A stretch of 64,000 bases of DNA from Taeniopygia guttata (lineage: Eukaryota > Chordata > Aves > Passeriformes > Estrildidae), in contig NC_133037.1 of assembly GCF_048771995.1 (NCBI RefSeq), positions 3,353,001 to 3,417,000 on the forward strand. Reading direction: 5' to 3'. The notes under the pieces were generated by a model that ran no database searches, was not told the origin of the DNA, and was given only the letters and a program-made list of their open reading frames with translations. Made by a program: the position numbers and the translations under genes. Numbering within the stretch: the first letter of the stretch is position 1; the number at the start of each line of letters is the position of its first letter. Below, one piece after another: positions 13,601 to 23,300 of this stretch.

Positions 13601-15060
13601 AGCATTGTGCTTTTCAGTTATATAAACTCCTGCTGGGGCAAACGATGCAGGATGACAAGAGAAAACCCCACAAACAGAATTCTGAAGAAAATGCACACTT
13701 TGAATACTAAATTCCTCCTTTTTGCTGTTGTGCTGCAGACCTTGTAAAAAGGACTCACAAAGTCAACAAATAATCAAAAAGTTAGATAATGTCAAATTGT
13801 GAAACATGAAGATGCCACTGAAAAGTGCTTTGAAGTGGAATGGTTGTTTACACTCTCTGGCAGTTCCACACTTTCCCGGCTCCCTCCTTCAGTGTTCTTC
13901 TTGATTTCCATGATAATCACAGAGATATGCCTCAAAGAAAAATGACTTCAGGAGGTACAGTTGCAAGTGGAAATAATCCTGCTTTAATACCGGCATTTAA
14001 ATTCTGTCCGTGGCCCACTCTCAGCCCCAGAAAACATCTCCTGCATTCAGTGGGGTAACAATGCTGGGAGAAACCAACTGCTTTAATAAGTTAAGGAGTA
14101 AGAGCTCAAGAAACCGGAATAGTCTTTCATTCAGAACATCTCTGTGAAATCATGAATCAGAGACACAAAGACATACCAAGTTAATTAGATATATGAGGTC
14201 ACACTGACCATAACATAATTGGAATGCAAAGGGGAAAACAAGCCCTCCACCCACTGAAAGCTGCCCTTTCTCAACTAATTAGTTTTATAGAAAAAATACC
14301 CTGCCTGTAAGGTGCTGGGACAGGAAACACACCACACCACGATTTAAAACACTTTTAAAGTTCTGATGAATTAATTTACACCTAAAAAAACTTTCAAAAC
14401 AAAAATCTCGAAAGCTTAAAATCTGGCAGTGGCACCACGGGGCAATGAGGAGCCGCCTTCCCTTTTCCCTGGCAAACCAAAGGCGCAAAGCGCAGCTCCG
14501 AGGTGACAGCAGCAGCCAGCGAGCGCCACTCTGCCCACGGCAGCCTCGGGAACAAGGCCAGCACCAGGGGCAGAGCCGCTGTTTCAGAAGCTGCTCCCGC
14601 AGAGGAGGGGCACAGGGAAATCCTTTCCTGGCACCGCCGGCAACTACGCCGCCAGGGGAAACGCGCAGGGAAAAGTTTGTACTTGCGAACCTCAGCAGTT
14701 CGCACAAGCGGCTCTCATCGCCGATCGCTAGCGGGGCAAGAACATCCGCGAGAGGGGAGCGCACCAAAGCGACACCGCCGAGGGCAGCCGCGGGGCGGGC
14801 GGGTCACGCGTGGGGCTGGGCTCGGGCACAGCGGCCGGGGGATTCCCGAGGGCAGGGGCCGGGGCGCGGAGCCGCTCCCGTTACCTGGCGCTGGCGCTGC
14901 CCGCGGGGCTCCTCCTCGGGGGGCTCCGGCCGAGGCGCGGCGGGCGGCGGGCGGGCGCGGAGGGCGCGGGCGGCGGGGCCGCGCTGCCCGCCAGCAGATA
15001 GAGCAGCAGCAGCACGGCCAGGCACAGCAGGGCCGCCGCCACCTTGCAGGGCCGCCGCAT
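1517..15060 (-). CDS. GXYLT2: Glucoside xylosyltransferase 2, 5' five coding exons (gene runs off the left edge)
   Basis: Type II Golgi/ER membrane glycosyltransferase of family GT8; known members add alpha-1,3-linked xylose to O-glucose on Notch EGF repeats. Seen here: five minus-strand exons, 14885-15060, 8801-8990, 8451-8582, 2601-2852 and 1517-1640. They join in phase to 874 nt, or 291 residues. The protein has a short cytoplasmic tail, one hydrophobic segment at about residues 7-24, a Pro/Ala/Arg-rich stem to about 60, then the GT8 fold with the catalytic DTD metal/nucleotide-sugar motif at residues 179-181 and N-glycosylation sequons at 199 and 240. All splice sites are GT-AG. Family proteins are about 440 residues long, so roughly the last 150 (including the conserved Cys/Trp-rich part) must lie left of base 1; I found no further exon in 1-1516. 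The paralogue GXYLT1 is the alternative; adjacency to SHQ1 favours GXYLT2. The start was chosen for its position just before the membrane anchor. Confidence 0.93.
1641..2600 (-). other. GXYLT2: GXYLT2 intron 4
   Basis: 960 bp between exons 4 and 5, with canonical GT and AG ends. I see no repeat or RNA gene in it. Confidence 0.85.
2601..2852 (-). CDS. GXYLT2: GXYLT2 exon 4 (catalytic DTD motif)
   Basis: 252 nt (84 codons, phase 0), acceptor CAAACAG and donor AAG|GTGAGA. It encodes residues 167-250 with the DXD-type motif [13 protein letters not shown], the [15 protein letters not shown] stretch and the [14 protein letters not shown] stretch typical of GT8 xylosyltransferases. This is the most diagnostic exon. 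The exon is GC-richer than its flanks. Confidence 0.97.
2853..8450 (-). other. GXYLT2: GXYLT2 intron 3
   Basis: About 5.6 kb, AT-rich, with short poly-T/poly-A runs (for example near 3010 and 5433). No diagnostic CR1 end, LTR or RNA gene was recognised; open frames here look random and lack family similarity. Confidence 0.75.
8451..8582 (-). CDS. GXYLT2: GXYLT2 exon 3
   Basis: 132 nt (44 codons, phase 0 at both ends), acceptor CTTTCAG and donor CCG|GTAAGG. It encodes residues 123-166, including [17 protein letters not shown] and [10 protein letters not shown], which read directly into the exon 4 start [15 protein letters not shown]. Intron 2, between exons 2 and 3, is only 218 bp. Confidence 0.95.
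8801..8990 (-). CDS. GXYLT2: GXYLT2 exon 2
   Basis: Acceptor TTTTCAG and donor AAG|GTGAGT bound 190 nt. Joined to exon 1 through a split AG|G codon, it encodes residues 59-122. These include the conserved start of the GT8 fold ([20 protein letters not shown]) and the following [10 protein letters not shown] strand. Confidence 0.95.
8991..14884 (-). other. GXYLT2: GXYLT2 intron 1
   Basis: About 5.9 kb. It is mostly AT-rich with no recognised transposon end. It holds one stretch (about 10270-10520) rich in homeodomain-type TAATTA/TTAATTAA words, listed separately. Its 5' part (14440-14884) belongs to the GXYLT2 CpG island. Confidence 0.75.
10270..10520. promoter_or_regulatory. Candidate conserved non-coding element in GXYLT2 intron 1
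   Basis: Complex-looking, non-repetitive sequence with several TAAT-core words (CTTAATTAACC near 10325, GAGTAATTAGC near 10432, CCTTAATTGAG near 10494) and no coding potential. This is inferred from composition only; no alignment was available. Confidence 0.25.
14885..15060 (-). CDS. GXYLT2: GXYLT2 coding exon 1 (start codon, membrane anchor, stem)
   Basis: The ATG is at 15058-15060, with a GCC context directly upstream. The exon gives 58 codons plus two bases and ends at CAG|GTAA. Residues 7-24 form a strong Leu/Ala transmembrane helix with basic residues before it, as expected of a type II anchor, followed by a Pro/Arg/Ala stem. The reading frame stays open far upstream only because the GC-rich repeats lack stops; nothing upstream of this ATG resembles the family, so this start is preferred. 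Confidence 0.88.
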
Positions 15061-15098
15061 GGCCGGCTCAGCACGGCCGCATGGCCGGCTCAGCACGG
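15061..15098. repeat. 22-bp tandem duplication at the GXYLT2 start codon
   Basis: The block GGCCGGCTCAGCACGG occurs at 15061 and again at 15083, each preceded by CCGCAT (the start codon on the minus strand). A third, diverged partial copy with CGGCAC follows. Confidence 0.85.
15068..15082 (-). other. Tiny upstream ORF in GXYLT2 5' leader
   Basis: A second GCC-ATG-CGG lies 22 bases upstream of the main start, created by a tandem duplication, and reads ATG CGG CCG TGC TGA (four codons). It would sit in the mRNA leader if transcription starts upstream of 15082. Confidence 0.5.
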
Positions 15099-15229
15099 CG
15101 GCACGGCCGGGCCAGCAGCGCCGCGCGTCCCGCCGGCCGCACCGCCGAGCCCGGCCCGAGCGGGGACGTGGCCGCACGGCCCGGCCCGAGCGGCGCGGGG
15201 CGGGGCGGGGCGGGCCGGGGCGGGCCGCG

Positions 15230-15438
15230 CCCACCGCGCTGCCCCGAGCAGCGGCCCGGCCCCGGGAGCGCCCACGGCACTGCCCCGAGCGGCGGCCCGG
15301 CCCCGGGCAGAGCCCACCGCGCTGCCCCGAGCAGCGGCCCGGCCCCGGGCAGAGCCCACCGCGCTGCCCCGAGCAGCGGCCCGGCCCCGGGCAGAGCCCA
15401 CCGCGCTGCCCCGAGCAGCCGCCCGGCCCCGGGAGCGG
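15230..15438. repeat. 42-bp GC-rich minisatellite, five units
   Basis: Units begin at 15230, 15271, 15313, 15355 and 15397 (periods 41, 42, 42, 42). Each contains CTGCCCCGAGCAGCGGCCCG followed by GCCCCGGG. Units 3 and 4 appear identical; units 1 and 5 differ at the GGGCAGAG/GGGAGCG end. Because 42 is a multiple of three, the array makes long repetitive open frames on both strands that are not genes. Confidence 0.93.
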
Positions 15439-15610
15439 CACGGCGAGCAGCGCCGGGCACGGACCGCGGGCGTGCAGAGAGACCTTTGGTTTCACGGGTG
15501 GGCAGTGCTGGGAGAGCGTGAGTGCGATCAGGAGGAAAACGGGGAACTCGTCTCGACAGCGCGTTTCCTCTGTCTGCGCTAACGGGGAAACCGAGCTTCC
15601 CTCCGCCTTG

Positions 15611-15869
15611 CAGCCCCAGTTCATCCCTGGCAGCCCCGGTTCATCCCTTGCACCCCCTGTTTATCCCTTGCAGCCCCGGTTCATTCCTTGCAGCCCCAGT
15701 TCATCCCTTGCAGCCCCAGTTCATCACTTGCAGCCCCAGTTTATCCCTTGCAGCCCCAGTTTATTCCTTGCAGCCCCAGTTTATCTTTTGCAGCCCCGGT
15801 TTATTCCTTGCAGCCCAGTTTATTCCTTGCAGCCCCAGTTTATTCCTTGCAGCCCCAGTTTATTCCTTG
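15611..15869. repeat. 20-bp minisatellite, 13 units
   Basis: Consensus CAGCCCCAGTTTATTCCTTG, with early units carrying TTCATCCC and later units TTTATTCC; unit 11 is 19 bp. The order of variants suggests growth by local duplication, with later units more homogeneous. It lies just outside the GXYLT2 CpG island. Confidence 0.95.
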
Positions 15870-18500
15870 CAGGCACTGCGCACTCCTCGTTCCACCTGCA
15901 CCGAAGGCAGGTAAAGGATCAAGTGCAATAGTTGTAAAAGGAACAAGGCGCTCACTCACTTGTGGGTGGCTTTGTCCCCGTGTGACCCATCCTAGCCCGT
16001 CTGCTGTGGGACATCAGCAGAAATCACGACAGTGAATTTCACAGAAGTAAATCCTGCTTGGGGTCATAATCTGGTTTATGACCTTGCAATGTGCAGAGTG
16101 ACAGAAATACAAGGACTCTTGCAACCCCATGGAGCTGGAGTACAAACTGTGCAAAGAATTGAGACACCAACATTGGAAAGGGGACAGAAGGGAAAGTGGA
16201 GCCCCACAAGTTTAGTACAGGAGGAGCCTCGTGTCCCTCATGGAGCCACTGGAAGTGACAGTGGCATTCACTGGCAGCAGAACTGTACAGCCTGTCCATT
16301 TTACACTGCTCACACCACATGCCTTCACCAGTGCTGCCCCAAAATGGGCTTTGCCTTAGCATCAGTCCAAATGCAATGAACAACTACTGTTTCAAGAGTT
16401 TCATCCAACTCGGATTGTGGCCACATATGAAAATGTAAATTACTTCATGCTAAGAGAAAATAGCAATACTAAATGAGAAACTACAGCAAAACCACAATGC
16501 ATAAACATATGTTCCTTCCCAAGAATATATGGACTATAATAAAACCCTACCAAACATTATACTTAATGAAAAAGAGTACCAGGGGCTGAAATCCTCAAGC
16601 TGTTCCAATGTGTGATTTTTGTATCATCAGTACAATCACTTTCTTCTCTAGATGTGTCAATTATGCCCTCTTAGTTATTTTGTTTTCAATTACCATTTCC
16701 AAGGTTGTCAGATTTACTCATTATTAGCAATGTAGAGCAAATTCTGCTTATCAATTGCAAAGCTTCATGTTTCTATTTCTCAAACAAACAGCAAGCTGTC
16801 CTAATTACTTGCCCAAAACGTTGTAGATAATGCATTTTAATTCTTCTGTACTCCATTAAATATCTACCAGCCAAATTCCCTTCATCAGAAAGATGCACTA
16901 AAAGATGCAGTCTTTGTAGATTTCCAAATAAAACATTTTCATGACAGTTCCAAAAAAATTCAGTGTGTATTTTACAGACGAAAGCAATACTCATTCCTTG
17001 GAGATGCTACCTTTACTTGGCTGGAAAAGCAGAATGGCTGATGCACCACCTTATTCGCTAAAATCAATATATAAACAGTTATGTTACAAGGAAAGTATTA
17101 GCACAAAAAAAAAAAAAGAAAAGGGTGGGAGTTCTTAGGCTCTAAAAAATAATTCTGAGGCAGTCTTGAAAAGTGTCAGACAAGAATAAATTCTCAGATG
17201 AAACTTCCTTATCCTTCACAGGCATGTCCTGCAAATTTGAATTTATTCAGAGAAGATGGTGCCTACTGGTTCATAATCCAGCTTCTTATCCAATATACTT
17301 ATTGCAGATTACTTTGTAAGGTCTAAAAGTTAATTAGTGCTGAAGTTCTCTGGAAATGCATCAAAAGTTTCTGAGGACACGACTGAGGCCTTCGTCCAAA
17401 ACAAATCAGCCTCTGAAATTAGATATCATTAACTTCTTAACATGGAAAAAAAAGATTTTTGTATGTGATGCATCTTCAATTTCTGCACGTGAAAAACTGG
17501 GACACAAGGAAGTTTAGGCTGAATTTTAAAACCATCCAAAAATTATAAATCAGTGGCAAGAACTATCTATTTTGAAGCAAATGCTTTCATTTTTGTGCAG
17601 TACTTGAACTGCTAGTTCAGTTCAGTACATATTAATCAGATTTTCAGTCTGAAGGATTGTCTGACTACTCTTTATTTATTTTTTTTTAAGAAAACTTTAT
17701 TAGGAGAGGTTACATAATTCTGCTTTTTCCCTCCAGGAAAAATATTTGAATGCATTTCAGAGGGGGCAGTAAGATAGTCAGCAGCATTTAAAAATGTAGA
17801 CATTTATCTAGAACCAGAATACCTCTCATGGTCCAAGGGCAGAAGAATTAGATTAATTCTACGTTAGGTAATATATTTAATAAATTACAGCTTTTAAACC
17901 AACTTTTCTGCTCGTGGATCCTGTTCTCCTTCATGCTGTATTTGTTTTGATCCGTCAGGATCTGTCCCCTGTTCACCCTGTCAGTGTTTGCATTAATCCA
18001 GTAGCTTAGAAGAGCTTTATGTAATTGGGAATTCCTACTCTGACAGTGCTCGTGGGGTCACTCTTCTGTTTACTCATCTTCTACCTTATCTGCAGCAAAG
18101 GAGGAGACAGAGGAGTGCAAACATAACAGAAATAGCACATTTGTTCACAGGAATTAGTGCTGGATTAACCAGTGGCGTCACAGGAAAAGAACCAAACCAT
18201 CTCCCCAACGCACTCAAGTTCAGTTTCCACACTTCTTTATGAAAAGCAGCTCCTGAAATAAAATATGCTCAGTCTGTGCAAGATGCTTTTCGCAAGATAA
18301 GAATCGCAGATAAGAATTCATTCTTTTCGTCTGTCCAGACGACGGATTACGACTTTTACCCTGAACGACCTGGCCTTACACAGCCACACTGCTTACCAAT
18401 CACTCCCTTTCCAACAACTCTCGCACGCATCAGGAAACTCCACCAAACTGACGGGCAGCAAGAATTCACAGTAAATCTTTGAACGGCTGCACAGTAAATC
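15870..18500. other. Intergenic DNA between GXYLT2 and SHQ1 promoters
   Basis: AT-rich single-copy sequence. A 115-codon open frame near 16032-16379, mirrored on the other strand, has no recognisable domain and is judged random. No transposon end or RNA gene is recognised. Confidence 0.7.
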
Positions 18501-18506
18501 TTTGAA
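18467..18506. repeat. 23-bp tandem duplication upstream of SHQ1
   Basis: CACAGTAAATCTTTGAA occurs at 18467 and 18490, just upstream of the SHQ1 CpG island. Confidence 0.85.
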
Positions 18507-18529
18507 TGAAGGAGCAGGGCTGCAAACAC

Positions 18530-18860
18530 CGAGCGGCGCTCAGAGCACCGAGGGGCGGCCATGAGGGGAGCGGCCGGAGCGGCGCGGCTGCGCATGCGCG
18601 GCTCCGCCTCGGTGCGGGCGGGCGCGGGAAGCGGCGGCGGGAGCGGCGCGGGGCTCCGTGAGTGACGCGGGCGGGCACGGCCGGGGCTCTTCCCGGCGCT
18701 CTTCCCGGGATTTTCCCGGGATTTTCCCGCTGCCAGCCGCCTTCCCCGAGGGCTCTGTCCCCTTGCAGGGCCCGCTGATGGGTGGCTGAGGGAGGGGACG
18801 GCCGCAAATCGGCGCGTGGCCCGGTGCGAGGGCACCGGCGGGAGGATGTGTGCGGTTCTG
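18530..18860 (+). promoter_or_regulatory. SHQ1: SHQ1 CpG-island promoter with NRF1 site
   Basis: A GC-rich island around non-coding exon 1. The palindrome TGCGCATGCGC at 18589-18599 matches the NRF1 consensus, and GGCGGCCATGAGG at about 18555 resembles a YY1-type CCAT site; both are common in housekeeping promoters. No TATA box is seen. The exact transcription start cannot be read from sequence. Confidence 0.7.
18561..18657 (+). other. SHQ1: SHQ1 5' non-coding exon 1 (3' part; 5' end not defined)
   Basis: The exon ends at a strong donor, GGGCTCC|GTGAGTG, at 18657/18658 inside the CpG island. It splices to the acceptor at 20172/20173, TTTCTGCAG|GGCC. The left boundary given is only the first upstream ATG; the real start may be either side of it. 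Confidence 0.65.
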
Positions 18861-20172
18861 GGCTCGTGAGCGCAGGAAGTATTGCATACATTGACTTTAT
18901 TCAAGCATGAGTTTCTCATGATCTTTCTTAGGCCACTGACCACAGTTTCTCATGATTATTCTTACCATTAAACAGTAATTATATTTAATTACTAAACACT
19001 CATCACATCTAACAATTATATCGTTTATCATGTACTAGCTACACAGGTGCAGTTGTAGCAAGGTACAAGGCCTACACGTTCCCAGGGTATTTTCTCAGGG
19101 CCTACTAACTTTAATTTTCCTTCTAACCCTAAATCCCCATGATTTTAAAACCCTTTTACTATCAATACAATTTCACAAAACACCTGGCAGCTTCTCAGCC
19201 TGGAACAGGTGGGAATGTTGCCCCAGGAATCATGTGATACTGTGAAATGGGAGCTTTTAATATTTTTCATACATGCTAAATAAGGCTAATTACCCATAGG
19301 AGAAAAAGGGTGCTCCGTTAATTTAGTCTCATTAATGGTTGATGATTTCTGGCTGTCGTGAAATTGTCAGAATGGGAATATGTTTAGTAAAGGTAACTGA
19401 AAGTAAGTGAAAAGTTATTTCCCAAATATTCTGGATTTATTTGTTTAAATATTTAAAATATTTTTTGTTTAAAAAGCTATTTTGTAAAACTGTGTAACCT
19501 TTTGTAAACACGTCTTCCAAAACAAACAAAAAAGTCCCCAAACAATCCATAACTGAGTTCTAAATTAAACCTGAGATGAGAAGCTATTGAAAGGTCAGAC
19601 AGTTGTATATGAGATGAGTCGTATTATATAAATTCCTTTTCTTGTGCTAAATATGTGCACATGCCAGTGTATATACATACATATGGTTCTGAGGGATGTT
19701 ACCTAAACTACCCTTGACTCTGCTCATACTCTGGTTAATATGAGTGTGAATTATAAAACACAGCTCTATTTTTGGGAAGAATTACTTGGTTTTAGGATTT
19801 TTTAATACTGGTTTGTGTTCAGTTCACTAGAGAACCGCGAAGGTCTAAGATCTGCTATGTGTGAAATTATAAATATCAGTTATGAAAAGCTGAAAAGTTT
19901 CAGGACTGAATTTTAGTGTGGTTTTCATGTGGAGTGTAACAGGTGCTTTCCTGTTCTCCAGCTCTACATCCAGTTGTTTCACTAAGGTGCAGAGAGGCGG
20001 TTCCTTCATGTTTTTGATAACATTTGGATGCTTGTCATCAGTGCTTTCTTCTTGAGCACATGGAGGATCATTATGTGGGAATCTGAAATGTTCTTACAGA
20101 ATTTTGGAGAGATGCTGCTCACTCTCATAAACTGGAAACTACAATAATTTTTTTCTTTTCCTGTTTCTGCAG
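18658..20172 (+). other. SHQ1: SHQ1 intron 1
   Basis: 1.5 kb GT-AG intron in the 5' leader. It contains a short direct repeat (AGTTTCTCATGAT at 18910 and 18944). Nothing else is recognised. Confidence 0.65.
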
Positions 20173-20355
20173 GGCCACACAAGCAGTGTTTGCTTTTCCT
20201 GCTGGATTCATCATGATAACTCCAGCTTTTGAACTGACCCAGGACCCAGATTTCCTTACAGTAAAAATCAGAGTGCCTTATGCCAGAGCTTCAGAGTTTG
20301 ACATTTACTTTGAAGGGGAAGATTTCAAATTTTATGCTAAGCCATACTTTCTCAG
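20173..20355 (+). CDS. SHQ1: SHQ1 exon 2 (start codon, CS domain)
   Basis: The exon begins after TTTCTGCAG; 40 nt of leader precede the ATG at 20213-20215 (A at -3). It encodes residues 1-48 of the CS-like domain, including [20 protein letters not shown]. It ends CTCAG followed by GCAAGT, a GC-type donor. Only this join restores the conserved [14 protein letters not shown] reading; the GT a few bases downstream (after CAA) breaks the frame. Confidence 0.95.
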
Positions 20356-23300
20356 GCAAGTACTGGGAAAAGTTTTCAAAAGTTGATCTTCATGGTAGGA
20401 AATGAACTTAGTTGTGGTCCCTTCAGAATGTTCTTCATCTGTAGCTTTTATTCTGCTGACTACAGACAGCTCAGTTCATGCCAAGATTTGTTTTTTTGGA
20501 TCTGCCCTCTTTGTTACTAGGCATTAAACCATGTTAAAGGGAGTTGAAAGAAATACTTTTCTAAATGTACTACACAATGGCTTTTTAATTATAAATGGCC
20601 AGACAACTCTCTGGGTGTAAATTTTGTAGAGTGTGTCTTTTCCTGGGAGGAATCCAGGGGGATTGAACTGCATGGATTCCATTACTGTGAAGATGAGTTA
20701 AGTCCTTTGTGCTGCTTTTGGAATGTGCCTTACATTTTTATAGGCTGAGACATCAACTTCAGAATTAGTCAGGCTTTCAGTGAGGCATCTCATTTTTTTG
20801 CCTGCAGATTGACACTTCCTGGAAGAATTGTAGAGAATGGCAGAGAAAAAGCATCTTACAATACAGATGAAGGTATTGGTATCTGTGTCAAAAAATGTTG
20901 CTATTTCCAGTAATTTATGCTTTAAAACAAACAAACAAACAAACAAGGCAAAAAATCTGTTGCTTGCAGAACCTTTGTTACATGACTTAAAACAATAATC
21001 AGATTGGTCAATGTAGCTTCTGTGGATTGGTGTAAGGATTAAAAATGAAATAAAGCTTGCTTACTTCAGTTGGTTTGTGTTTATACAATGTAAGTCAGTA
21101 GTAACTTCAAGTAGTTAAATATTCTCTTTCATGTTTTATAATTAAAAGCCTGAATTGTTATGAAATAAGGTTAAAAACATGCACAGGGATCAATGTTACC
21201 TGCATGTGTCCTACTTCCTCTAAGCCTTTCTCATAGAGGAAAAAGTCACGTTTGCCTGTCTCAGATATTTTAATGCAATAATTATATTCCCACTCTCTTT
21301 TAAGGTACTTTTACAATCCAGTTACCCAAGGAGGTTCCTGGCCAATATTTTGAGGGGCTAGACATGCTGACATCTCTTTTAGCACCAAAGAAATCAAGAT
21401 CAGCAAAACCTTTGGTAGAAGAGATAGGTATGACAAAATCAATCTGGTTTATACAAGATGATACATGTGTGTAATGAAACAGTTATTGATCTGTGAAGTG
21501 ATACATGTAGGAAAGTACAATATTTTTATTATTGACTACTCCAAGGTACAAGAAGGGTGTGAATAAATCGAAGTATGGATAAGAGCAGAAATATATTGCA
21601 GATGATACACATGCCAAATTTTGAGGTTTAGTTTTGTTTAAATTTTTCCAAAATGTGCTTTAAAAATATGCTAATGCTCTGTAGGTCTTTGTACCCCTCT
21701 AGTGGCTGTAGAATACACACACAGTTGAGTCTCCTGCTTTTTACAAACTACAGCTGGACTATTAGCTCAAGTGAGAAGCTAATTAAAACCACAGTGCATG
21801 GTTCAGGTGCATGTCTTTCTTAACATCAGTATTTAAAACACAAAAATGTTTGGCTGTCTCTGATTTTTTAATTCCTGCCTTAAATTATTGATAAGATCAC
21901 TTAGGTTCTGTCAGGGTTCTCCTAGCATCAGATGCTGGTCTTGTTGAATTCAGTAGGACAAGTATTTCAGTCTGAGGGAGTGCATTTAAAATTTAATGTT
22001 TCTGATGTTCATTTTTGAAAGTTGGGGAGTGTGAAGCAGGACCTGTGGTTACAGATCTGTATGACCCAGTGTTGAGTGAGATTTCTTAAAAGATGCAGTA
22101 AAATAAGAAAGGCAAACACTAGTAGCACAATAAGCCTTTTGAAGAAATAGTATGTATTTTTCCATGTGATAATTTTCCTTTTCTGACCATGCCATAGATA
22201 CAGCTGCTTCTGCTGAGGTAGAGAATGAAGAGAATGAAGAAGAATTAGACTGGGAAATAGAACAGATTCCTTATGAAGAAAGCCCTTCACCACTGCAGCA
22301 CCCCTATGGATTTGGGAATTTGCGCTCAGGGGTGTTCCAGAGGCTGCAGGTAGATGCATTTTATCTTCTCCTCTCCTAGAAGTTCTGGGTAACTTCCCTT
22401 GTAGGCTTCCTAGCTCCCAAGACAACAACTTTTGAAAAGTTCACCTCAGTTATGTAACTCTAACTTACTGTTGTATGAATTATAATATTCCCAGGCTTGG
22501 AGCAGGATTGCTGTTTATGAGTAAAGTATTTATATTCTGGTTGGACATGCATACTAATTTATTACCATGAAATTTGTGAAGAAATACATTTCCCATCAAC
22601 ATTAATGGGATGGGAAATAACTACCTAATGATGTTTAAAAGGGCACTGCAATTGCCTATTAATTAATGTACAGCCACTTCAGAGAGTGAGAGTATTCTCA
22701 AAAGTCACAAATGATGTGTGATTCTTATCTTGTCTTTGTTGGGGTTGTGTGCTTTTGTTTAACATTGCAAATTTATCATAATGTAAAATAACCTCCCTGC
22801 CTTATGATAAAATGGCCTGAATAGACTTGATAATATCATGAGTTCTAAGGAGCTTCAAATAATTGCATTTCCTTGGAATTTTGATGTTTTATTTGCATAG
22901 TGGAGCTTGAATTAGAAGATTGCAGCTTTTCTAGGGATTTCAGTGCAATGCTGATAAGCATCCATGTTAAATTCTTCCTGAATAAATCTTGTGTGCCAGA
23001 CCAGTGTCATGGCCCTATAATTTTGTTGCCATTTGCAGGATGAGCTCAGTGATGTTATTGACATCAGGGATCCAGACCAAACTCCTGCAGAGGAACGTAG
23101 GAGGAAACGTTTGGCAGCTGAGGCTGCCAAGTTTGAGCCTGATCATTACCTGTGAGTATTGATTAACTTCACCTGGCCATGGACCTCTGAAACACATTCC
23201 CTTTTCACAAATGATTGGTTTTAAGATCACTTTTGGAAAGAACCTTGTTTCATACTTTACCTCTTCAGCAGTGAGCAGCCACTCCCTCTTGGCATTTTGG

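Larger units (their letters stand above)
14440..15560. promoter_or_regulatory. GXYLT2: CpG island and promoter region of GXYLT2
   Basis: About 1.1 kb of very GC- and CpG-rich DNA covering exon 1 and the 5' flank. A cluster of Sp1-type GC boxes (GGGGCGGGG repeats) lies at about 15191-15228, upstream of the start codon on the minus strand. No TATA box is obvious. The transcription start is probably between 15061 and about 15230. Confidence 0.75.

Noticed and set aside
14445-15624. Several long overlapping open frames (up to about 360 codons) on both strands
   Set aside because: They lie in the CpG island and the 42-bp repeat, where GC-rich DNA lacks stop codons. The products are Ala/Arg/Pro/Gly low-complexity; only the 176-nt GXYLT2 exon 1 part matches a protein family.
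15044-16035. Plus-strand open frames through the 20-bp minisatellite with repeated SLAAPV/PQFIPCSP peptides
   Set aside because: The unit is not a multiple of three and is read open in more than one frame, which is typical of a stop-free satellite, with no start context or homology.
18356-18943. 195-codon minus-strand open frame over the SHQ1 promoter
   Set aside because: It falls in the CpG island, is Pro/Arg/Ala rich in the middle and matches no family.
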